34,151 nt of DNA from Promineifilum sp. (GTDB lineage: Bacteria; Chloroflexota; Anaerolineae; Promineifilales; Promineifilaceae): positions 1-34,151 of the forward strand of contig JACKBY010000030.1 of the NCBI GenBank assembly GCA_020634335.1, given 5' to 3'. Shown piece after piece: positions 22,848 through 29,697 of the stretch. The notes under the pieces are model-generated. The model did no database searches. It was given only the letters and a program-made list of their open reading frames with translations, and was not told where the DNA came from. The stretch's first letter is position 1. Each line of letters starts with the position of its first letter. Made by a program: the position numbers and the translations under genes.

Positions 22848-25043
22848 ATGAAACGTTATGCTTGGCTTGCCCTGTTGCTAATCCTCGCGATGGCCGTTGT
22901 GGCCTGCGGGGGCACGCCGACGACGACTGAAGAACCGACTATTTCGGAAGAGACGGCGCCTACCGAGGCCGCTGTCGAAGAGGAAACCCCCGCCGAGGAA
23001 GCCACCGGCCCCTTCCGGGTGGCCGTGGTTATGCCCAGCGCGATCAACGACCTGGCCTTCAGCCAGAGCATGTACGATGCGCTGACCGCTGTCCAAAACG
23101 AAATGGGCGCGGATAACTTTGAGTTTGCCTATTCCGAGAACATGTTCGTGGTCGATGACGCGGCGACAGCCATTCGCGACTATGCCAGCCAGGGTTACGA
23201 TCTGGTGCTGGCCCACGGTTCGCAGTACGGCAGCTCGCTGCAGGAGATCGCCCCGGACTTCCCGGACACGAGTTTCGCCTGGGGCACGACCGTCGATACG
23301 TTCGGCATCCCCAACATCTACGCCTATGAGGCTCGCTCGGAAGAGGGCGGCTATGTCAACGGCGTATTGGCCGCCGGCCTGTCCGAGAGCGGCATTCTGG
23401 GCGTGGTTGGCCCGATCGAGACGGGGGACGCCAAGCTCTACGTCGATGGCTTTGTGGCCGGTGCGAAGGCGACCAACCCCGACATCACCGTCAACGTCAA
23501 CTACATCGGCTCCTTCAGCGATGTCGCCCTGGCCTCCGAAGCGGCTAACACCCAAGTCGGCGCGGGCGCGGACGGTCTGACCGGCACGGCGCAGATGGTC
23601 GTCGGCGCGATTGGCGTGGCCGAGGAGAACGGTGTGCCGTGGTTCGGAACGCAATCGAGCCAGACCTCATTGGCCCCCGACGTCGTCGTCGCCAATCAGG
23701 TATATGACTGGACAGGCATCCTGAACACGATTATCGAGAACGTGAAGAATGGTGAGTTGGGTGGCACGTCCTTTGCCCTGACGCTGGAGAACGGCGGCTT
23801 GGTGATGGACTATAACCCTGACTTCGACGTTCCGGCCGAAGCCAAGGCCGCGGCCGACGAAGCTGCGGCGGCCATCGCCGCGGGCACGCTCTCCGTATTC
23901 GGCGGCGAGACGGCCGCCCCGGCCGAAGAGCCGGCCGCGGAAGCCGCACCGATCACCATCGGCATGGTTCTCGTCGGGCCCAAGAATGATCACGGCTGGA
24001 GTCAGGCACATTATGAGGGCGGCGAATTCGTCGTCGAGAATATGCCCGGCAGCGATCTGATCGTTTTTGAATCGCTCAACCCGGCCGACAAGCCGGAAGC
24101 GACGCTGGAAGGTGTGGTCGATGACATGGTGGCCGAAGGCGCGACGCTGATCCTGACGACCTCGGATGAGTTCGAGGAAGATACGCTCGGCGTGGCTGAG
24201 AAGTATCCCGACGTGACCTTTGTCAACGTATCCGGTGATGATGCCCTGACCGGCGAAGCGCCGCCCAACCTGGGCAACGTCATGGGCCGCATGGAAGACA
24301 TGAAGGCCATCGCCGGTTGCGCCGCCGCGCTGGCGACCGAGACCGGCAACATCGGCTACCTTGGCCCGCTGATCAACTTCGAGACCCGCCGCCTGACAGC
24401 CTCGGCCTACCTGGGCGCGCGCTATTGCTACGAGAACTATCGCGGCATGGCCCCGGAAGACCTCGGCTTCGCCGTCAGTTGGATCGGTTTCTGGTTCAAC
24501 ATTCCCGGTGTTACCCTTGACCCGACCGAAGTGGTGACCAACTTCTTCGACACGGGCACGGACGTGGTGCTGAGCGGCATCGACACGACGGAAGCCATCG
24601 ACATCGCCGGCCAGCGCGCCGAGGTGGGCGACGCCGTCCATGCCGTCCCGTATGACTTCGTGGCCGCGTGCGACATCGCGCCGGACGTATGTCTGGGTGT
24701 GCCCTTCTTCAGCTGGGGGCCGTCCTATCTGGCGATGGCTCAGGCCGTTTCCAACGGCACGTGGACGCAATCCTGGGACTGGTTGCCGGCCGATTGGAAC
24801 AACCTGTCGGATCCGGCCCTGACCAACGTCGGCTGGGTTAACGGCCCGGCGCTGACGGAAGAGATGTCCGCTTCTCTCGATGAGTTTATCGCCGGCATGG
24901 CCAGCGGTGAGATCAACGTCTGGGCCGGCCCGATCAACCTACAGGACGGCACGACCTACATCGCCGACGGCGCGACCGCAACCGACGATGAAATCTGGTA
25001 CCTGCCGCAGTTGCTCGAAGGAATGGAAGGTTCGAGCGAGTAA
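22848..25043 (+). CDS. Lipoprotein with two fused BMP substrate-binding domains
   Basis: A 731-residue exported lipoprotein, about twice the usual BMP (PnrA/TmpC-like nucleoside-binding) length. The signal peptide MKRYAWLALLLILAMAVVAC ends in lipobox VVAC (Cys20). An acidic Thr/Glu/Pro linker precedes domain 1 (about 56-350; FRVAVVMPSAINDLAFSQSM, then VVGPIETGDAKLYVDGF). A second Ala/Glu/Pro linker (EEPAAEAAP) leads to domain 2 (about 368-731; ITIGMVLVGPKNDHGWSQAH, then GNIGYLGPLINFETRRLTAS and FFSWGPSYL). Domain 2 has four cysteines, domain 1 none. The domains differ enough to suggest different ligands. ATG 22848 has GGAG at 9 bases; an ATG at 22812, also after GGAG, would add 12 residues ahead of the signal peptide. 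Confidence 0.93.
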   Translation: MKRYAWLALLLILAMAVVACGGTPTTTEEPTISEETAPTEAAVEEETPAEEATGPFRVAVVMPSAINDLAFSQSMYDALTAVQNEMGADNFEFAYSENMFVVDDAATAIRDYASQGYDLVLAHGSQYGSSLQEIAPDFPDTSFAWGTTVDTFGIPNIYAYEARSEEGGYVNGVLAAGLSESGILGVVGPIETGDAKLYVDGFVAGAKATNPDITVNVNYIGSFSDVALASEAANTQVGAGADGLTGTAQMVVGAIGVAEENGVPWFGTQSSQTSLAPDVVVANQVYDWTGILNTIIENVKNGELGGTSFALTLENGGLVMDYNPDFDVPAEAKAAADEAAAAIAAGTLSVFGGETAAPAEEPAAEAAPITIGMVLVGPKNDHGWSQAHYEGGEFVVENMPGSDLIVFESLNPADKPEATLEGVVDDMVAEGATLILTTSDEFEEDTLGVAEKYPDVTFVNVSGDDALTGEAPPNLGNVMGRMEDMKAIAGCAAALATETGNIGYLGPLINFETRRLTASAYLGARYCYENYRGMAPEDLGFAVSWIGFWFNIPGVTLDPTEVVTNFFDTGTDVVLSGIDTTEAIDIAGQRAEVGDAVHAVPYDFVAACDIAPDVCLGVPFFSWGPSYLAMAQAVSNGTWTQSWDWLPADWNNLSDPALTNVGWVNGPALTEEMSASLDEFIAGMASGEINVWAGPINLQDGTTYIADGATATDDEIWYLPQLLEGMEGSSE

Positions 25044-25057
25044 GTAGGGGAGTGGGA

Positions 25058-25124
25058 CAGTAGGTCAGTAGACCAGTAATGACTACTGACCTACTGACCA
25101 CTCACCTGTCCTACTGACCTACTG
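25058..25124. repeat. Triple 14-bp inverted/direct repeat before the second ATPase gene
   Basis: CAGTAGGTCAGTAG (25058-25071) is the exact reverse complement of CTACTGACCTACTG, which occurs twice (25083-25096 and 25111-25124). Two mutually exclusive 14-bp hairpins can form, the first with an 11-base loop. The unit is itself built from a repeated CTACTGAC octamer. No T-run follows. It may act as an attenuator, an mRNA-stabilising structure, or be a small dispersed intergenic repeat. Confidence 0.75.
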
Positions 25125-25140
25125 ACACTGGATACCCAAT

Positions 25141-26703
25141 ATGACCACAGAACTCCTCCCCTCCGGCACGGCGCGAATTGACCATATGGAGATGCGCGGC
25201 ATCACCAAACGATTCCCCGGTGTTTTGGCGAGCAATCACGTCGATTTTGATGTGCTGTCCGGCGAAGTTCATGCCCTGCTGGGCGAGAACGGCGCGGGCA
25301 AAAGCACACTGATGAAGATCCTGTACGGCCTCTATCAGCCGGACGAGGGGGAGATCCGCCTGAACGGGGAGAAAGTGATCATTCAATCCCCGGCGGATGC
25401 CATTCACCTGGGCATCGGCATGATCCACCAGCACTTCATGCTCGTGCCGACGCTCACGGTGACGGAGAATGTGGCCCTGGGGCTTAAATCGTCGCGGGGG
25501 GTGCGAACAGACCTGGAAAAGGTGGCGGCGCGCATCAACGAACTGGCAAGCCTCTATGGTCTGAAAGTCGATCCCGATGCGTTGGTCTGGCAATTGTCCG
25601 TGGGGCAACAGCAGCGGGTTGAAATCCTCAAGGCGCTTTATCGCGGCGCGGCGCTGTTGATTCTCGACGAGCCGACGGCCGTGCTGACGCCCCAGGAAGT
25701 GGATGAGTTCTTCGTGACCCTGGAACAGATGAAAAAAGACGGCCATGCGCTCATCTTTATCTCCCACAAGTTGCACGAAGTGCTCCAGCTCTGTAACCGG
25801 GTGACGGTGCTGCGCGATGGTCAGGCCATCGGCACCAAGACGACGACCGGAGTCACCAAGCAACAATTGGCCGAGATGATGGTCGGCCGTCCGGTGGGGA
25901 TGCAGCCGCACAAGGCCGCGACCGAAGTGGGCGAAGTTCGCCTGAGTCTGCGCGACGTGCAGGCCCAGAGTGATCGTAACCATGCGGCGCTGCGCGGCGT
26001 TTCCTTCGACTTGCGCGGCGGCGAGATCGTTGGCCTGGCCGGCGTGTCGGGCAACGGCCAGCGCGAGCTGGCCGAGGTGGTCGCCGGCTTGCGCCCGGTG
26101 TCTGGCGGGGGCATCGATCTCGTGGGGCGGCCGATCCAGGGTAAATCGCCCCGGGCCGTGATGGAGATGGGCTTATCCTACATTCCGGAGGAACGAATGC
26201 GCGACGGGGTCATCAAGGATTTCACCGTCTCGGAGAACCTTATCCTGCGCGAATTCGATTTGCGGCCGTTTGCCCGCAACGGCTTCCTCGATCGCGGCGC
26301 CATCCAGCATAATGCGACGGATCTGGTCAAAGATTTCAGCGTCAAGACTCCCTCGCTGGAGACGCCGGTCAAGAACCTTTCCGGCGGCAATATTCAGAAA
26401 CTCGTGCTGGCGCGCGAATTGTCACGCAAGCCGCAAGTCATTGTGGCCGCCCAGCCGACGCGCGGCCTGGACATCGGGGCGACCGAGTATGTTCACGCCC
26501 GATTGCTGGAACAACGCGAATTGGGCACGGCCACGCTGCTGATCTCCGAAGACCTGGACGAAATCCTGGCCTTGTCGGACCGGATTCTGGTGATCTTCCA
26601 GGGCAAAATCATGGGTGATGTGCCCCGCGCGGAGGCGACGCCGGAGAAATTGGGCCTGATGATGGCCGGCGAGAAACAAGCCGACGTAGCTACGACCTCC
26701 TGA
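25141..26703 (+). CDS. BMP-family ABC transporter ATP-binding protein (second copy)
   Basis: A 520-residue tandem ATPase of the NupA/YufO type. Domain 1: Walker A GENGAGKST (48-56), Q-loop MIHQHFMLVPTLTVTEN as in classic nucleoside transport ATPases, signature LSVGQQQRVEI, Walker B LLILDEPTAVLTP, switch SHK. Domain 2: degenerate Walker A GVSGNGQRELAE, then YIPEERMRDG, signature LSGGNIQK and VAAQPTRGLDIG. It is diverged from the first ATPase of the locus. It lies 97 bp after the binding-protein gene behind the repeat hairpins; the ribosome site is weak, and an ATG at 25186 is a less likely start. Its last 14 bp overlap the end of the convergent SDR gene. It may pair with one of the two permease pairs. 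Confidence 0.93.
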   Translation: MTTELLPSGTARIDHMEMRGITKRFPGVLASNHVDFDVLSGEVHALLGENGAGKSTLMKILYGLYQPDEGEIRLNGEKVIIQSPADAIHLGIGMIHQHFMLVPTLTVTENVALGLKSSRGVRTDLEKVAARINELASLYGLKVDPDALVWQLSVGQQQRVEILKALYRGAALLILDEPTAVLTPQEVDEFFVTLEQMKKDGHALIFISHKLHEVLQLCNRVTVLRDGQAIGTKTTTGVTKQQLAEMMVGRPVGMQPHKAATEVGEVRLSLRDVQAQSDRNHAALRGVSFDLRGGEIVGLAGVSGNGQRELAEVVAGLRPVSGGGIDLVGRPIQGKSPRAVMEMGLSYIPEERMRDGVIKDFTVSENLILREFDLRPFARNGFLDRGAIQHNATDLVKDFSVKTPSLETPVKNLSGGNIQKLVLARELSRKPQVIVAAQPTRGLDIGATEYVHARLLEQRELGTATLLISEDLDEILALSDRILVIFQGKIMGDVPRAEATPEKLGLMMAGEKQADVATTS

Positions 26704-27796
26704 GCGGTGGTTCGGTGTCGGATGACCGCTGCCCCCGGCTGAGCAACCAGCCGATCAACAAGGCCAGGGCGGCAATCAGGATGAAGCCGGCCACTTGTTT
26801 CTCGCGCCCGCCCGCTCCATCCGGCTCTGTGGCGGCGATCCACTCGAATGCCTCCAGCATGCCGGCTTGAATCGGCCGCGGCCGCCAGCCCAGTTCGGCG
26901 CGGGCCTTGTCGGATCGCCCGGCATAGGTGGCGCCCAACGTGCGGAAAAGCGCGCCGCTAAAGGATTCAGGCAACGAAAATGCCGCCTGTGCCCGCCCGG
27001 CGACCGGCGCCAGACCGCGGACCAGGCGCGCGGGAATACGCGCCACGGGGCCGGATTTACCGGTCAGCTGGGCCCAGAAATCCACCATCTCGCCCAGCGG
27101 CACGGCCGGCCCGGCCAGGATATAGCTCTGGCCGATACGCCCCTTTTCGGCGGCTAGAATGTGTCCCTCAGCCACGTCATCGACGTAAGCATAGGTGATA
27201 ACGGTTTCCGGCCCCGGCAAGACCGGCAGCAACCCCCGATAGAACATGCGCATCATCTCGACCAGCCAGCTATTGTCGCCCGGGCCGTAGACCCCACCGG
27301 GCATGACGATGATGATCGGCGCGCCTTGCAGGATGAGTGATTCGGCCACTTCGTAGTGGGCCAGCCATTTGGTGCGATCATACTCCGACAGGAATGGCGC
27401 TCCGGCATAATAGGTCTCGTCGGGAACTTCGCCCTGCGTGTCGCCAAAGACGGCCACAGTGCTGGTGTAGACGATGCGCGGCACGCCCAGCTCAACGGCC
27501 AGTTCCAGCACGTTGCGCGTTCCGCCGACGTTGACGGTCTCGGCCCGAGCGATACCTGCGGGAGTGAAATCATAGACGGCCGCGATGTGGAAGACGACGT
27601 CGCTCCCGTTCATTCCGGCGCGCATGGACTCCCGATCAGTAACGTCGCCCATGATGGCCTCAGCGCCCAGACCACGTACCATTGCCGCGCCGGTCTCGGA
27701 GCGAGCCAGAGCGTTCACCCGATAGCCGCGCTCGACCAGGCGACGCACGACGGCCCGGCCAATGAACCCCGTTCCACCAGTTACAAATGCTTTCAT
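26690..27796 (-). CDS. Membrane-anchored extended SDR (NAD-dependent epimerase/reductase-like)
   Basis: A 368-residue extended short-chain dehydrogenase/reductase with a Rossmann fold: nucleotide motif GGTGFIG (7-13), active-site VYTST (109-113) and catalytic YDRTK (Tyr139, Lys143), then GGVYGPGD. It is close in style to dihydroflavonol-4-reductase, 3-beta-HSD and hopanoid-associated epimerase relatives; the substrate cannot be told. A hydrophobic helix at about 335-355 (VAGFILIAALALLIGWLLSR) followed by basic residues should anchor the C-terminus in the membrane. ATG 27796 is preceded by GGGAGG at 5 bases; the ATG at 27817 would lie at the very 5' end of the transcript, so 27796 is the start. 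A lipid, isoprenoid or cell-envelope sugar substrate is a reasonable inference. Confidence 0.88.
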   Translation of the reverse strand: MKAFVTGGTGFIGRAVVRRLVERGYRVNALARSETGAAMVRGLGAEAIMGDVTDRESMRAGMNGSDVVFHIAAVYDFTPAGIARAETVNVGGTRNVLELAVELGVPRIVYTSTVAVFGDTQGEVPDETYYAGAPFLSEYDRTKWLAHYEVAESLILQGAPIIIVMPGGVYGPGDNSWLVEMMRMFYRGLLPVLPGPETVITYAYVDDVAEGHILAAEKGRIGQSYILAGPAVPLGEMVDFWAQLTGKSGPVARIPARLVRGLAPVAGRAQAAFSLPESFSGALFRTLGATYAGRSDKARAELGWRPRPIQAGMLEAFEWIAATEPDGAGGREKQVAGFILIAALALLIGWLLSRGQRSSDTEPPLRRS

Positions 27797-27825
27797 ATGG
27801 CCTCCCTGTGTTGACATCTCATCGG

Positions 27826-27854
27826 ATTATAACCACGATTGGCGCGATGGTCAG
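27826..27854 (-). promoter_or_regulatory. Sigma70-type promoter of the SDR gene
   Basis: On the minus strand: -35 CTGACC (27854-27849), 17-base spacer, perfect -10 TATAAT (27831-27826). Transcription would begin near 27819, leaving a leader of about 23 bases with GGGAGG before ATG 27796. Confidence 0.6.
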
Positions 27855-28167
27855 GGCAATGACCTATGGGCAAGCTATGAGCAGCCGCGGTGCAGGAGCG
27901 GTAGACCCATACACCTAACTCGTAGCGCGACCGATTTGCCGATCAAGCCGGTTGTGCATGTGGAGCGGCGAGCCGCAGAACCGGATTAGAATCCGGTGCC
28001 CCATGGGCCGAGCACGTAAAGACCCTGGGTGCTGCCTATGAATGGTGAACTGCCATGAGTATTTGGTATAGTATGGTGCAATGTTATCCTGTCTGTAAGG
28101 TTGCGAATTTACAGTACTCACGGCGATTATGGTGGGCCTGTCACGTCTCAAACGACATTAGCCCGCC
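27855..28167. other. Intergenic region with clustered hairpins, no gene recognised
   Basis: Between the divergent SDR and histidine kinase genes (371 bp in all) no convincing reading frame is seen. A block at 27965-28040 is rich in secondary structure: GCGG-CGAG-CCGC (27965-27976), an 18-bp palindrome ACCGGATT/AATCCGGT (27980-27997), GTGCCCCATGGGC, and AGCAC/GTGCT. On the minus strand three consecutive stems (GCTC/GGGC, CCGGA/TCCGG with UCU in the loop, GCGG/CCGC) recall the arms of tRNA-Arg(UCU), but there is no T-loop and no acceptor stem. Nearer the kinase, CTGTAA/TTACAG (28093-28114) can form a small hairpin in the leader. Confidence 0.4.
28064..28072 (+). promoter_or_regulatory. Extended -10 promoter for the GAF histidine kinase
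   Basis: TGGTATAGT fits the TGn-TATAAT extended -10 form with one mismatch; the -35 region is weak, as usual for such promoters. Transcription would start near 28079, about 90-105 bases before the kinase start. A second, weaker pair (TTGCGA 28101-28106, GATTAT 28125-28130, 18-base spacer) lies closer. Confidence 0.4.
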
Positions 28168-29697
28168 GTGTCCCTCATCAGCATGGACGATTCATTTAGC
28201 GACATTATTCAAACCCGGACAGTTTGGGCGGCCCGCGTCATCGGCATCAGCGTCATCGTGCTGGTGGGCCTGCAAATAGGGCTGTTTCTGCTTTTGTTTG
28301 CCGTTTTCGGGGGACAGGCAGCGGCCGAATGGCTGGCGGAACTGGTGCTGGCGGTTTTGTTTACGCTCCTGCTGGGAGCGGCAGCCCTCTATGCGGTGGG
28401 GCAGGCCCGTCTATCTATGGTGCAAGATGCTGGGGTGGCCGTGAGCCAGGAACTGCGCGAGTTGAAATCGGCCAATGATCGGGCACAATCCTTACAGCGC
28501 ATGGCCTCCACGCTGAGCGCGACCTTGAGTTTTGAGCGGGTGGTCGAGCAATCACTGGACGTGTGCAGCCTGGCTTTGGAAGAAATGGGCATCCCACGCG
28601 AGTCGCTGGTCGGCGCTGTCTTCCTGTATGAAGATGGCTTTTTGCGGCCGATTGCCCGCCGGCGTTTTCCGGGCAATGACAGCCGGCAAGTCATTGCCGG
28701 CAAACAAGGCGTCGTGGGGGCGGCTCTCAACCAGGCTGAGCCGGTCGTCACCAATAATCCGCAAGACGACCCTGAGCTGCGGGCATACGAGGCGTTTCGC
28801 GAATGCCTGACGGCCGTGTGCGTGCCCCTGCGCGCCGGTTTCCAGTTGTTCGGGGCCATGATTATCGGCACCGACACCGCCGTCCACTTCGAGCGCGACC
28901 ACATCGACCTCTTCAAGGCGGTTGGCGATCAGGCCGTCATCGCCCTGCAAAACGCGCAACTTTACCAGCGTCTGGAGGCCGAAAAACAACGCCTGATCGA
29001 GGCGGACGAGGAAGCGCGCAAGGAGCTGGCGCGCGATCTCCACGACGGCCCGACGCAGAGCATTGCCGCCATCGCCATGCGCATGGGCTTTGCCCGCACG
29101 ATGATCGATCAGGACCCCGCGCGCGCCAAAGAGGAACTGCTCAAGGTTGAGGCGCTGGCGAAGCGCACGTCGGCCGAAATTCGAGGGATGCTGTTCACCT
29201 TGAGGCCGCTTGTCCTGGAGGCCCAAGGGCTGGGGCCGGCGGTCGATGCCCTGTTGCGCCGTTATAGCGAGAGCGACGGCATTGAAATGCACCTCATCGG
29301 CGCCGAGATCGGCGCGTTGTTGAGTAAACGGGCCCAGACCGTGGCCTTTGCCATCATTGAGGAAGCGCTTAATAACGCGCGAAAGTATTCGAAGGCGACG
29401 CTCATCGAGGTTCGGCTGTGGCAGACAGACGGGTTGTTTGCGGCAGCGGTGCGCGATAACGGCGTCGGCTTTGACACCTATGACATCAATCGCGACTACA
29501 GCACACGCGGCAGCCTGGGCATGGTCAACATGCGCGAGCGCGCTGAACGCATCGACGGCTCTTTGCGCGTTGAGTCCACCCCCGACTCGGGCACCACAGT
29601 GACGCTGGTCGTCCCCCTGGACAAGCATGGCGCGGGGATGGAGACGGATGAGGAAGAGGCGGAAGACGAGCCGCAACTGATCAATGCCGGTCGATAA
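28168..29697 (+). CDS. GAF-domain NarL-type sensor histidine kinase
   Basis: A 509-residue membrane sensor kinase. Two transmembrane helices (about 22-46 and 58-80), a short coiled coil (95-115), one GAF domain (about 118-268; LVGAVFLYEDGFLRPIARRR, GVVGAALNQAEPVVTNNPQD), then a HisKA_3 dimerisation domain with LARDLHDGPTQS (phospho-acceptor His292). The ATPase domain has EEALNNARKYS (Asn402/Asn403), DNGVGF (430-435) and RGSLGMVNMRERA. These features place it with the NarX/DegS/LiaS group, whose partners are LuxR-type regulators; none lies in this window. The start is GTG 28168 or ATG 28183; neither has a clear ribosome site. The C-terminal tail is very acidic. Its stop overlaps the next gene by 14 bp. 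Confidence 0.92.
   Translation: MSLISMDDSFSDIIQTRTVWAARVIGISVIVLVGLQIGLFLLLFAVFGGQAAAEWLAELVLAVLFTLLLGAAALYAVGQARLSMVQDAGVAVSQELRELKSANDRAQSLQRMASTLSATLSFERVVEQSLDVCSLALEEMGIPRESLVGAVFLYEDGFLRPIARRRFPGNDSRQVIAGKQGVVGAALNQAEPVVTNNPQDDPELRAYEAFRECLTAVCVPLRAGFQLFGAMIIGTDTAVHFERDHIDLFKAVGDQAVIALQNAQLYQRLEAEKQRLIEADEEARKELARDLHDGPTQSIAAIAMRMGFARTMIDQDPARAKEELLKVEALAKRTSAEIRGMLFTLRPLVLEAQGLGPAVDALLRRYSESDGIEMHLIGAEIGALLSKRAQTVAFAIIEEALNNARKYSKATLIEVRLWQTDGLFAAAVRDNGVGFDTYDINRDYSTRGSLGMVNMRERAERIDGSLRVESTPDSGTTVTLVVPLDKHGAGMETDEEEAEDEPQLINAGR

Noticed and set aside
25058..25124. CRISPR or tandem spacer array
   Set aside because: Repeats are only 14 bp, one copy is inverted, spacing is 11-14 bp, and no cas genes are present.
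27965..28022. tRNA-Arg(UCU) gene on the minus strand
   Set aside because: The anticodon arm CCGGA-TTCTAA-TCCGG has a six-base loop, no TTCRANY T-loop is present, and the flanking seven-base segments do not pair as an acceptor stem.
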